Source: Thauera sp.
GTDB taxonomy: Bacteria > Pseudomonadota > Gammaproteobacteria > Burkholderiales > Rhodocyclaceae
NCBI GenBank assembly: GCA_017302295.1
Contig: JAFLDS010000002.1
Location: 248,001-312,000 of the forward strand
Length of the DNA stretch: 64,000 bases
Reading direction: 5' to 3'
Shown here: one piece after another, positions 9,527 to 17,363 of the stretch
Layout of the letters: each line of letters begins with the position of its first letter
How positions within the stretch are numbered: position 1 is the stretch's first letter
Position numbers and translations under genes: made by a program
Notes under the pieces: model-generated
What the model was told of the DNA's origin: nothing
Database searches by the model: none
The model's input: only the letters and a program-made list of their open reading frames with translations

Positions 9527-10602
9527 TCAACTCCGGCCAGCAAAGCGCAAAGCCCTGGGAATCAACCCTGGTGACGCCCGACACGCCGCTCGGCGACGCG
9601 GTGGCCACGCTCGACCGCAGCGCGCTGCGCATCGCCCTGGTGGTCGATGGCGAGCGCCGACTGCTCGGCACCCTCACGGATGGCGACGTACGCCGCGCGC
9701 TGCTCAAGCATCTATCGCTGGCCGTGCCGGTTCGCGAGGTGATGTGCGCCACCCCCCAGGCTGCCCAGCTAGACTGGACGCGCGAACGCATCCTGGCGGT
9801 GATGGAGAGCCGGCAGTTGCTGCACCTGCCGGTGGTCGACCGCGAGGGGCGCGTCGTCGGGCTCGAGACCCTGCACGGTCTGCTCAACCGCAAGGTGCTT
9901 AGCAACCCGGTACTGCTGATGGCCGGCGGACTCGGAACTCGGCTGCACCCGCTGACCTACGACTGCCCCAAGCCGCTGCTCAAGGTGGGTGACAAGCCGA
10001 TTCTCGAACTGATCCTCGAGAGCTTCGTGAATGCCGGCTTCAGCCGCTTCTTCATCTCGACCCACTACCTGCCCGAGATGATCCGCGAGCATTTCGGCGA
10101 CGGCCGGCGCTGGGGCGTGGATATCCGCTATGTGCACGAAGGTGAGCCGTTGGGCACCGCAGGCGCGCTCGGCCTGCTGCCGCAGGACGAGATCACCCAG
10201 CCGCTGTTCATGATGAACGGCGACTTGCTGACCACGCTCAATTACAACAGCATGCTGGATTTCCACCTCGCGCACGGCAGTGCGGCCACCGTTTGCGTGC
10301 GGGAGTACGAGTACCAGGTACCGTACGGCGTGATCCAGAACGACGGTCACCGGATCGTGTCCATCGTCGAGAAGCCGATGCAGCACTATTTCGTCAATGC
10401 CGGCATCTACCTGCTCGACCCCGAGCTGGTGCGGAGCGTCGCCCCGGGTACGCGCATCGACATGCCAACTCTGCTCGAGCGCGCGATCGCCGGCGGCGGC
10501 ACCGTGTCGATGTTCCCCATCCACGAGTACTGGCTGGACATCGGACGAATGGAAGACTTCAAGCGCGCCCAGCTCGAGGTGCGGGGCCTCCTGAATGGCT
10601 GA
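9523..10602 (+). CDS. ptmE: CBS-domain nucleotidyltransferase (PtmE-like)
   Basis: 359 residues. Residues about 10-125 hold a pair of CBS domains (LLGTLTDGDVRRALL, HLPVVDREGRVVGL). Residues 130-359 form a sugar-1-phosphate nucleotidyltransferase with GGLGTRLHPLTYDCPKPLLK at about 135-154, GDLLTT for metal binding and YWLDIGRMEDF near the end. In Campylobacter, PtmE supplies GDP-glucosamine for legionaminic acid. The same role is inferred here, though the base used is not readable. It overlaps legF by eight bases. Confidence 0.8.
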   Translation: MINSGQQSAKPWESTLVTPDTPLGDAVATLDRSALRIALVVDGERRLLGTLTDGDVRRALLKHLSLAVPVREVMCATPQAAQLDWTRERILAVMESRQLLHLPVVDREGRVVGLETLHGLLNRKVLSNPVLLMAGGLGTRLHPLTYDCPKPLLKVGDKPILELILESFVNAGFSRFFISTHYLPEMIREHFGDGRRWGVDIRYVHEGEPLGTAGALGLLPQDEITQPLFMMNGDLLTTLNYNSMLDFHLAHGSAATVCVREYEYQVPYGVIQNDGHRIVSIVEKPMQHYFVNAGIYLLDPELVRSVAPGTRIDMPTLLERAIAGGGTVSMFPIHEYWLDIGRMEDFKRAQLEVRGLLNG

Positions 10603-11287
10603 GCCCCGCGTCCTGGCGATCATCCCCGCTCGCGGCGGCAGCAAGCGCCTTCCGCGCAAGAATATCCTTCCACTTGCCGGCAAACCTCTGATCGTCTGGT
10701 CGATCGAGGCGGCGCTGCAGTCGGGCGTCGTCGACGATGTCGTCGTTACGAGCGACTCGGAGGAAATCCTCGCTGCCGCGCTCCCCTATGCGGTGAAGCG
10801 GCAATGCCGCGCCGCCGCCCTGGCATCCGACAACGCTTCGTCGATCGATGTCGTGCTCGATGCAATCGACCGGGAGAAAGCCGCCGGCACGCGCCACGAC
10901 CATGTGATCTTGCTGCAGCCGACGTCGCCGCTCCGTAACGCGGCGGACATCGCGGCCGCCTACGCCCAGTTCGCCGCCGGGCCGGGCTGCAGTCTGGTGT
11001 CGGTCTGCGAGCTCGATCATCCGCTCGAGTGGTGCGGCACGATCACGCCACAGGGCATGCTGACCGGCCTCGACCTTGCACCCGGCAAGCGCAGCCAGGA
11101 CTACGCACCACGCTACCGTCTGAATGGCGCAATCTACATCTCGACCGTGCAGGGGCTGCGCGCCCGCCGCAGCTTCTTCAGCGATCCGCTGCTCGCCTAT
11201 ACGATGCCGCGCAGCCGCTCGTTCGATATCGACACCGAACTCGACTTTCTCGTTTGCGACGCGCTCGCCCGCAACCCCAACCCCTGA
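10595..11287 (+). CDS. legF: CMP-legionaminate cytidylyltransferase (NeuA family)
   Basis: 230 residues, normal length for single-domain CMP-nonulosonate synthetases. It opens with the CTP-binding IIPARGGSKRLPRKNI (residues 9-24), then VVVTSDSEEI, LLQPTSPLRN and the metal-site FDIDTELDF near the end. It makes the CMP-sugar used by a transferase, presumably the Maf protein encoded next on the other strand. It is the last gene of the leg operon, convergent with maf across 18 bases. Confidence 0.87.
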   Translation: MAEPRVLAIIPARGGSKRLPRKNILPLAGKPLIVWSIEAALQSGVVDDVVVTSDSEEILAAALPYAVKRQCRAAALASDNASSIDVVLDAIDREKAAGTRHDHVILLQPTSPLRNAADIAAAYAQFAAGPGCSLVSVCELDHPLEWCGTITPQGMLTGLDLAPGKRSQDYAPRYRLNGAIYISTVQGLRARRSFFSDPLLAYTMPRSRSFDIDTELDFLVCDALARNPNP

Positions 11288-11305
11288 TGCGGCGCCGTAG
11301 CGCTC

Positions 11306-13774
11306 TCAAGGCAGGGTGACGCCCAGTTCACGAGCCATGCGCCGAACGCCCGCATGCTGCGGATGGCCGGCCGCCACCTGGGCAAGAAGCGTCTTTGCCT
11401 GAGCCTGATTGCCGGTCACGTGGTAGATGTCAACGATGCGGACCAGGTTGTCGACATCCTCCGGAAACTCGGCGTGGTAGTCGGCAAGCTTGTCGAGCGC
11501 AGCCCGCACGTCGCCGGCGTGGATCAGCATCTCGGCATGGTATTTCAGATAGCTCTTCGAGAACGGCTCCAGACAATCCAGAGCCTGGAGGCAGAGGTCG
11601 GTGTCCTGCCGGTCGCGCGCGATGCCGTATATTTGAAGCAATGCAAGTTCCATCAGGCTGCGGTCGGCGCCATTGATCACGCGCTCGAAAGCATCCAGTG
11701 CGGCATGAGCACGCCCGGCCAACTCCTCGCTCAGCCCTTCCAGGAGGAAACCAAGCTCCTCTCCGAACTTGCTCCCCTGGTTGGCGCGCACGAAGTCGAT
11801 CAGCTCGGTCAAGGCTTCAGGCCGCCGACGGTCGTAAAGGTAATAGGCCGTCGACACGACATTGCGCTGATTCACCGAACTCTCGCAACGAGCGGCATCC
11901 GCACGCGCCAGATCGGCATAGAAGGCATCGAATCGCTCCCGCAACTCGCTGCGCACGGACGCATAGTCGTCGGCGCCCTGCAAACCGGGGGCAAGCATGG
12001 CCTTGTCGATCCGCAGGTACTCGCCCGCCGCGAGCCAGTCCGCAAGCAGGGGCCGGCACGGCCCGCCTTCCAGCTCGCGTAGCCGCCGATCACATTTCTG
12101 GCGCGCACGGTGCAACAAGGCGACGACTTCATCGATCGACTTCAGAAAGGCCTCGTAGTACGACTCATAAAAGCGGGTGAGATCCTTGGGGGTGATCTCC
12201 TCGACCTCCTTGTCGTCGTAGTTGGCCATGAAGTAGCCCACCCCCCAATGCTTCAGGAACTCGTCGATCTCGCGGCCCAGCTTGCCCACGCGTCGATCGA
12301 CGCCATCGACGAGCGCGGAGTTCTTCCGGATCATCATTCCACGCACGTCGAACAGGCTCTGAATCCTGCGTTGACGTTTCGACAGGTCCCTACGCAATGC
12401 GACGAGGTCGTCGGACAGCGATGAAAATTCCGTTTTCAGCGCTTCAAGATAGCGGCGATAGCCCTCCCGCTCGTCCGCGGGCAGCGCGACACTCTCGGCT
12501 CCCTCATCCGCAGAAGGAGTGCTTGCGAAATCGATGTCGACCGGGTTGCGATATGCGATGCCCTCCACCATCGCGGCGTTGCGCGACAAATTGTAGAGCG
12601 GCACGCCCATCTGCCCGGCGAGCCCGGCCAGCAATGCAGCCGAATCGACCGACATCAGCAGATTGACATCAGCATCGGCGGTGTCGCCGGCATAGGTCTT
12701 CACCTGCTGCACGCCGATCCGCCCAAGCGCGGGCCCGGCCTTGTTCTCGCCACTGCCCGAACAGTGGCTCTTGAGCCCCCTGCCACCAAAGCACAGGTCC
12801 ATGCCAACGACGTAGATCTCGGCCGGTTGCGCACGGATGGCAATCAGTAGTGAGAAGTGCGTCACCGTCGGACCGAACACGCCTGGCGCGGAAATGTTGA
12901 GCGGGCTCTGCCAGGGCAATCGCGTGCCGGCGAAATAGACCTCCCGCCCCCAGTTGGCGACGACGTCGGTGTTGGCGTGGTAACTGGCCAGCAGGGGGAC
13001 ATCGACCGACTGCACAAGCGCATCCCGGGCGACGTTGAGCATGATCGGGTGGGGATCGATGATCGAGTAGAAGTCAGGCTTGATCCCAGCCTGTTTCAGC
13101 GTCGCGCCGACCCGTGACACGGCGATGATCATGAATCGCGAGCGGTGCGCCCGGATCCACTCCAGGTGGTCATCCAGCGACGGCCCCGCGGCCACGATAA
13201 GGACCCTCTTGCCGGCGAGGCTGGGATACACGTCCGACGCCGCGCGGTAGTAGTCGGGCGCGTTCAGCACGTGCTTCTCGACGAAGACCTTGCTTCCCAG
13301 TGACGCGAGCACCTCGTGCTCGTTCTTGGTCTGGCTGATCGCGACGGACTCGCTCACCGAAGCGTAGATCCGCGACGGATCCTGCTCAGCGGCAAGCGAC
13401 TTGACCACGCGCACGCGCCCGCGGTAGCAGTACTGGACGAAACGCGCGGCGGGCCGGCAAGCGTCAAGCTCGTCGGGCGTGCACACCTGGATACCCTCGG
13501 CCAAGTTGCCGCGCTTTTCCGCCAGGGCCTCGAACACTTCGCTGGGCTCGACGAAGATATATCGCGACTTGCCGGCCGGGCGGCGATTCTCGACGACGTA
13601 GTCGATGAGCAGACCGGAATCGGAGCCGATGACGATGTACAGGCAATCGTCCTCGAGCAGTTCCGACATGAACCGTCTGGAAAAGGTCTCCCGCGCGGAG
13701 CGCACTGCGAATTCGTCGCGATTCACCTCATACAGATAAGGTTCGCCGCGTGGGTTCGTTTTCCAGTTGAGCAT
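11306..13774 (-). CDS. maf: Motility-associated factor (Maf) flagellin glycosyltransferase
   Basis: 822 residues from the ATG at 13774, which has GAGG about eight bases upstream; an upstream in-frame start at 13885 is less likely. The centre (residues about 220-420) has the Maf/DUF115 core: GKRVLIVAAGPSLDDHLEWI, DFYSIIDPHP and VVGMDLCFGGRGLKSHCSG. Regions flanking it are helical, and the last 200 residues look like tandem helical (TPR-like) repeats. Maf proteins move nonulosonic acids from CMP donors to flagellin in the cytoplasm. It lies between the leg operon and the flagellins, with fliC1 divergent. Confidence 0.85.
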   Translation of the reverse strand: MLNWKTNPRGEPYLYEVNRDEFAVRSARETFSRRFMSELLEDDCLYIVIGSDSGLLIDYVVENRRPAGKSRYIFVEPSEVFEALAEKRGNLAEGIQVCTPDELDACRPAARFVQYCYRGRVRVVKSLAAEQDPSRIYASVSESVAISQTKNEHEVLASLGSKVFVEKHVLNAPDYYRAASDVYPSLAGKRVLIVAAGPSLDDHLEWIRAHRSRFMIIAVSRVGATLKQAGIKPDFYSIIDPHPIMLNVARDALVQSVDVPLLASYHANTDVVANWGREVYFAGTRLPWQSPLNISAPGVFGPTVTHFSLLIAIRAQPAEIYVVGMDLCFGGRGLKSHCSGSGENKAGPALGRIGVQQVKTYAGDTADADVNLLMSVDSAALLAGLAGQMGVPLYNLSRNAAMVEGIAYRNPVDIDFASTPSADEGAESVALPADEREGYRRYLEALKTEFSSLSDDLVALRRDLSKRQRRIQSLFDVRGMMIRKNSALVDGVDRRVGKLGREIDEFLKHWGVGYFMANYDDKEVEEITPKDLTRFYESYYEAFLKSIDEVVALLHRARQKCDRRLRELEGGPCRPLLADWLAAGEYLRIDKAMLAPGLQGADDYASVRSELRERFDAFYADLARADAARCESSVNQRNVVSTAYYLYDRRRPEALTELIDFVRANQGSKFGEELGFLLEGLSEELAGRAHAALDAFERVINGADRSLMELALLQIYGIARDRQDTDLCLQALDCLEPFSKSYLKYHAEMLIHAGDVRAALDKLADYHAEFPEDVDNLVRIVDIYHVTGNQAQAKTLLAQVAAGHPQHAGVRRMARELGVTLP

Positions 13775-13898
13775 GCTCGGACCTCGAGAGCGCGCGACCG
13801 CCCGAACGGGATGTCGGGCTGCGAACTGCCGCCATGATAGCGAGTCGCCGCATCCGCGGCACACCCCGGAGAATCTGCATGCCATTCAATAATGCCTC

Positions 13899-13926
13899 TA
13901 AAGATTGCCCCACCTTGTTCCGTTGA
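13899..13926 (+). promoter_or_regulatory. Candidate sigma-28 promoter of flagellin 1
   Basis: TAAAGATT, 12 bases, then TCCGTTGA, resembling the FliA consensus TAAAGTTT-N11-GCCGATAA with one extra spacer base. It lies 87 bases before the flagellin start, in the maf/fliC1 divergent region, where no other element was found. Confidence 0.5.
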
Positions 13927-14012
13927 CGCATCCAAGAGCAAACACGCGGCTGTCCCGGTCGCTTCGCGCATGCTCGACCGTACAGACAGTCTGAAATTAC
14001 TTGGAGACCATC

Positions 14013-14816
14013 ATGGCCCAGACGATCAACACCAACGTCGCGTCGCTGAACGCACAACGCAACCTGAGCGCCTCGCAGGGTTCGCTCTCAACGTCGCTGC
14101 AGCGTCTGTCCTCCGGTCTGCGCGTCAATAGCGCCCGTGACGACGCCGCCGGCCTGGCCATCTCCGAGCGCATGAACGCCCAGGTGCGCGGCATGAACGT
14201 CGCCATCCGCAACGCCAATGACGGCATCTCGCTGGCCCAGACCGCCGAAGGCGCACTCGAGGCCGTCACCTCGTCGCTGCAGCGCATGCGCGAACTCGCC
14301 GTCCAATCCGTGAATGGCACGAATACCAGCGCAGACCGCGCCAACCTGCAAACCGAATTCGCCGCTCTTGGTAACGAGATCGATCGCATCGCCTCGCAGA
14401 CGAAATTCAACGGCAAGGCAATCCTGAAAGCCGCTGCAACGTCTTACGCATTCCAGGTCGGTGCGAACGCCGGTGAAAAACTTACGGTAACAACCGCATC
14501 GGTGGCAAAAGCGGTGGCCGGCATCGGAACCGCCGGCTCGGCTTCTGCGGCTATCGGTGCAATCGATACCAAGCTTGCCTCGATCAACACTCAGCGCGCC
14601 AACTACGGCGCCGCAGCCAGCCGGCTGTCGACCACCATCTCCAACCTGCAGGTCGCCTCCGAGAATCAGGCCGCCGCGCGCGGACGCATCATCGATGCCG
14701 ATTTCGCCGTCGAAACCGCCAACCTGTCGCGCACCCAGATCCTGCAGCAGGCCGGCACCGCGATGCTGGCCCAGGCCAACGCCCTGCCGCAGAACGTGCT
14801 CTCGCTGCTGCGGTAA
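14013..14816 (+). CDS. fliC1: Flagellin, copy 1
   Basis: Filament subunit, 267 residues. It consists almost only of the conserved D0/D1 ends ([19 protein letters not shown] at the start, NVLSLLR at the end) with a short middle, so the surface-exposed D2/D3 domains are nearly absent. ATG 14013 is preceded by TTGGAGA, a good ribosome site. Residues 1-85 are encoded by DNA identical to copies 2 and 3; residues about 86-203 differ. It ends with DNA identical to copy 2, followed by a strong terminator. Confidence 0.95.
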   Translation: MAQTINTNVASLNAQRNLSASQGSLSTSLQRLSSGLRVNSARDDAAGLAISERMNAQVRGMNVAIRNANDGISLAQTAEGALEAVTSSLQRMRELAVQSVNGTNTSADRANLQTEFAALGNEIDRIASQTKFNGKAILKAAATSYAFQVGANAGEKLTVTTASVAKAVAGIGTAGSASAAIGAIDTKLASINTQRANYGAAASRLSTTISNLQVASENQAAARGRIIDADFAVETANLSRTQILQQAGTAMLAQANALPQNVLSLLR

Positions 14817-14840
14817 GCACACAGCGCATCCGAGCGCGAA

Positions 14841-14871
14841 ATGCGGGGCGCGAAAGCGCCCCGCATTTTTT
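14841..14871 (+). terminator. Rho-independent terminator after flagellin 1
   Basis: ATGCGGGGCGC, GAAA loop, GCGCCCCGCAT form a perfect 11-bp stem followed by TTTTTT. The stop codon is 25 bases upstream. Confidence 0.95.
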
Positions 14872-14921
14872 CTTCGCCTCACCGAAAAGCCGGAAGCATG
14901 AGGCTTTCGTGAAAAATGCAC

Positions 14922-14948
14922 TCAAGCTTCCTCCGCCAGAACCGTAAA
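14922..14948 (+). promoter_or_regulatory. Degenerate sigma-28 promoter before flagellin 2
   Basis: TCAAGCTT, 11 bases, ACCGTAAA. Its -10 part aligns with the flagellin 1 promoter when the shared downstream sequence ATCCAAGAGCAA is lined up. Six of eight -35 and five of eight -10 bases fit consensus. Confidence 0.4.
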
Positions 14949-15037
14949 TGAATCCAAGAGCAAGGAAATTGCTCAGCCCCGCAAGGTGCAGGTTCAAGCC
15001 GAAGGGGTCAACACTCTGAATTCACTTGGAGACCATC

Positions 15038-15841
15038 ATGGCCCAGACGATCAACACCAACGTCGCGTCGCTGAACGCACAACGCAACCTGAGCGCCTCG
15101 CAGGGTTCGCTCTCAACGTCGCTGCAGCGTCTGTCCTCCGGTCTGCGCGTCAATAGCGCCCGTGACGACGCCGCCGGCCTGGCCATCTCCGAGCGCATGA
15201 ACGCCCAGGTGCGCGGCATGAACGTCGCCATCCGCAACGCCAATGACGGCATCTCGCTGGCCCAGACCGCCGAAGGCGCACTCGAGGCCGTCAGCTCCTC
15301 GCTGCAGCGCATGCGCGAGCTCGCCGTACAGTCCGCAAACGGCACGAATACCGACGCGGACCGGTTGAACCTGCAGGCCGAATATTCTGCACTCGGCGCG
15401 GAGATCACCCGTATTGCCGCCCAGACCAAGTTCAACGGCAAGGCCGTGCTGAAAGCCGATGCTGGCGCCTACTCGTTCCAGGTCGGCGCGAACGCCGGCG
15501 AGAAGCTGACCGTCACGACTGCGTCAGTAGCGACGGTAACAGCAAAAATCAGCGCACTCGGCAGCACGGCGACTGCGATCGGTTCGATCGACTCCAAGCT
15601 GGCCGCGATCAACACCCAGCGCGCCAACTACGGCGCCGCCGCCAGCCGCCTGTCGACCACCATCTCCAACCTGCAGGTCGCCTCCGAGAATCAGGCCGCC
15701 GCGCGCGGACGCATCATCGATGCCGATTTCGCCGTCGAAACCGCCAACCTGTCGCGCACCCAGATCCTGCAGCAGGCCGGCACCGCGATGCTGGCCCAGG
15801 CCAACGCCCTGCCGCAGAACGTGCTCTCGCTGCTGCGGTAA
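15038..15841 (+). CDS. fliC2: Flagellin, copy 2
   Basis: 267 residues, same D0/D1-only architecture as its neighbours. The first 308 bases match copy 3 exactly and the last about 192 match copy 1 exactly; the middle (residues about 103-204) is its own, for example [21 protein letters not shown] and [15 protein letters not shown]. It is thus a mosaic joined to both neighbours. ATG 15038 follows TTGGAGA. It is likely a sialic-like sugar acceptor of Maf, though which Ser/Thr are modified cannot be told. Confidence 0.95.
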   Translation: MAQTINTNVASLNAQRNLSASQGSLSTSLQRLSSGLRVNSARDDAAGLAISERMNAQVRGMNVAIRNANDGISLAQTAEGALEAVSSSLQRMRELAVQSANGTNTDADRLNLQAEYSALGAEITRIAAQTKFNGKAVLKADAGAYSFQVGANAGEKLTVTTASVATVTAKISALGSTATAIGSIDSKLAAINTQRANYGAAASRLSTTISNLQVASENQAAARGRIIDADFAVETANLSRTQILQQAGTAMLAQANALPQNVLSLLR

Positions 15842-15865
15842 GCACACAGCGCATCCGAGCGCGAA

Positions 15866-15896
15866 ATGCGGGGCGCGAAAGCGCCCCGCATTTTTT
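15866..15896 (+). terminator. Rho-independent terminator after flagellin 2
   Basis: Identical copy of the 11-bp GC-rich hairpin with GAAA loop and six T residues seen after flagellin 1. Confidence 0.95.
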
Positions 15897-15946
15897 CTTC
15901 GCCTCACCGAAAAGCCGGAAGCATGAGGCTTTCGTGAAAAATGCAC

Positions 15947-15973
15947 TCAAGCTTCCTCCGCCAGAACCGTAAA
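15947..15973 (+). promoter_or_regulatory. Degenerate sigma-28 promoter before flagellin 3
   Basis: Exact copy of the flagellin 2 element (TCAAGCTT-N11-ACCGTAAA), 1025 bases further on. Confidence 0.4.
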
Positions 15974-16062
15974 TGAATCCAAGAGCAAGGAAATTGCTCA
16001 GCCCCGCAAGGTGCAGGTTCAAGCCGAAGGGGTCAACACTCTGAATTCACTTGGAGACCATC

Positions 16063-16866
16063 ATGGCCCAGACGATCAACACCAACGTCGCGTCGCTGAA
16101 CGCACAACGCAACCTGAGCGCCTCGCAGGGTTCGCTCTCAACGTCGCTGCAGCGTCTGTCCTCCGGTCTGCGCGTCAATAGCGCCCGTGACGACGCCGCC
16201 GGCCTGGCCATCTCCGAGCGCATGAACGCCCAGGTGCGCGGCATGAACGTCGCCATCCGCAACGCCAATGACGGCATCTCGCTGGCCCAGACCGCCGAAG
16301 GCGCACTCGAGGCCGTCAGCTCCTCGCTGCAGCGCATGCGCGAGCTCGCCGTACAGTCCGCAAACGGCACCAATACCAGCGCTGACCGACTGAACCTGCA
16401 GGCCGAATTTTCGGCACTCGGCGCTGAAATCACCCGGATCGCGTCGCAGACGAAGTTCAACGGCAAACAGATCATCAAGAGTGCCGCCGGAGCCTTCTCC
16501 TTCCAGGTCGGTGCGAACGCCGGCGAAAAGCTGACCGTCACGACCACTGCGGTCACCACCGTCGGCGGCGGCGTCAGCACGGCAGGCAAGGCATCGACTG
16601 CTATCGGTTCGATCGACTCCAAGCTGGCCGCGATCAACACCCAGCGCGCCAACTACGGCGCCGCCGCCAGCCGCCTGTCGACCACCATCTCCAACCTGCA
16701 GGTCGCTTCCGAGAACCAGGCCGCCGCGCGCGGGCGTATCATCGATGCAGACTTTGCCGTCGAGACCGCCAACCTGTCGCGCACCCAGATCCTCCAGCAG
16801 GCCGGCACCGCCATGCTGGCCCAGGCGAACGCCCTGCCACAGAACGTATTGTCGCTGCTCCGGTAA
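16063..16866 (+). CDS. fliC3: Flagellin, copy 3
   Basis: 267 residues with the same ends and a third middle version ([33 protein letters not shown]). Its 3' end carries many silent changes relative to copies 1 and 2 and lacks their terminator, so this end has not been homogenised. An inverted repeat follows and then flaG. It may be the ancestral 3' end of the array and the one cotranscribed with flaG-fliD-fliS. Confidence 0.95.
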   Translation: MAQTINTNVASLNAQRNLSASQGSLSTSLQRLSSGLRVNSARDDAAGLAISERMNAQVRGMNVAIRNANDGISLAQTAEGALEAVSSSLQRMRELAVQSANGTNTSADRLNLQAEFSALGAEITRIASQTKFNGKQIIKSAAGAFSFQVGANAGEKLTVTTTAVTTVGGGVSTAGKASTAIGSIDSKLAAINTQRANYGAAASRLSTTISNLQVASENQAAARGRIIDADFAVETANLSRTQILQQAGTAMLAQANALPQNVLSLLR

Positions 16867-16890
16867 TATTCGGGCATCCGGGAAGCGTCA

Positions 16891-16918
16891 GGCGTGAAGC
16901 GGACAACCGCTTCACGCC
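16891..16918 (+). other. Stable hairpin between fliC3 and flaG
   Basis: GGCGTGAAGCGG, ACAA, CCGCTTCACGCC form a perfect 12-bp stem with a 4-base loop. No T-run follows, so it is more likely an mRNA-end stabiliser or a partial terminator separating the very abundant flagellin message from flaG. Confidence 0.65.
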
Positions 16919-16942
16919 GTCCGTACAAGAGGAGAAAGCATC

Positions 16943-17344
16943 ATGTCCATCCAGTCAGTCGGCAACAGCACGATGTCGATGCAGTCCGTGCAGACACGCG
17001 AGTCGCGGGCGACGCGAGGTGTCGAGAGCGACCGATCGGTAGAGGTGTCTTCCGGCGTCGAAACCCGGCCGGAAAACACTCAGCAGAGCAATCAGGCCGA
17101 GGCCGAGCGCAAAGTGCCGAGTGCAGCTGAACTGCAGAAAGCGCTGGAAGATGTTGCCAAGGCGGTCGCACCCATGGCGCAGAGTCTGCAGTTCTCGGTC
17201 GACGACGACTTGGGCCGCACAGTCGTCAAGGTTCTCGACACCGAGACAAACGAAGTCATCCGCCAGATCCCTTCCGAAGAGGTCCTCGCGATTTCCAAGG
17301 CGGTCGACAAGCTGCAGGGGCTCCTGATCAAGCAGCAGGCCTGA
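16943..17344 (+). CDS. flaG: FlaG family protein
   Basis: 133 residues. A disordered polar N-terminal half is followed by the FlaG domain (LQFSVDDDLGRTVVKVLDTETN, then EVIRQIPSEEVL at the end). FlaG limits filament length in polar flagellates; biochemical role unclear. A strong AAGAGGAGAAAG ribosome site precedes the ATG. fliD follows after 19 bases. Confidence 0.9.
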   Translation: MSIQSVGNSTMSMQSVQTRESRATRGVESDRSVEVSSGVETRPENTQQSNQAEAERKVPSAAELQKALEDVAKAVAPMAQSLQFSVDDDLGRTVVKVLDTETNEVIRQIPSEEVLAISKAVDKLQGLLIKQQA

Positions 17345-17363
17345 TTCAGGGGGAGAGTTCATC

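Larger units (their letters stand above)
14625..15345 (+). repeat. 721-bp perfect direct repeat, first copy
   Basis: The 3' end of flagellin 1, the 221-bp spacer and the first 308 bases of flagellin 2 appear base-for-base identical to 15650-16370, at a period of 1025 bp. I compared the lines by eye. Confidence 0.85.
15650..16370 (+). repeat. 721-bp perfect direct repeat, second copy
   Basis: Second copy of 14625-15345: the 3' end of flagellin 2, the whole spacer with terminator, and the 5' end of flagellin 3. Confidence 0.85.

Noticed and set aside
4474-11287. Sialic acid or pseudaminic acid operon
   Set aside because: A hydrolysing 2-epimerase of NeuC/LegG type is not used in pseudaminic acid synthesis, and the LegB and LegC enzymes are not needed for sialic acid.
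14883-14910. Second hairpin downstream of the flagellin terminator as a regulatory RNA
   Set aside because: The stem needs a bulged base and there is no sign of an independent promoter.
14013-16866. Invertible phase-variation switch of flagellins
   Set aside because: All repeats are direct, not inverted, and no invertase gene is nearby; deletion or conversion is possible but inversion is not.
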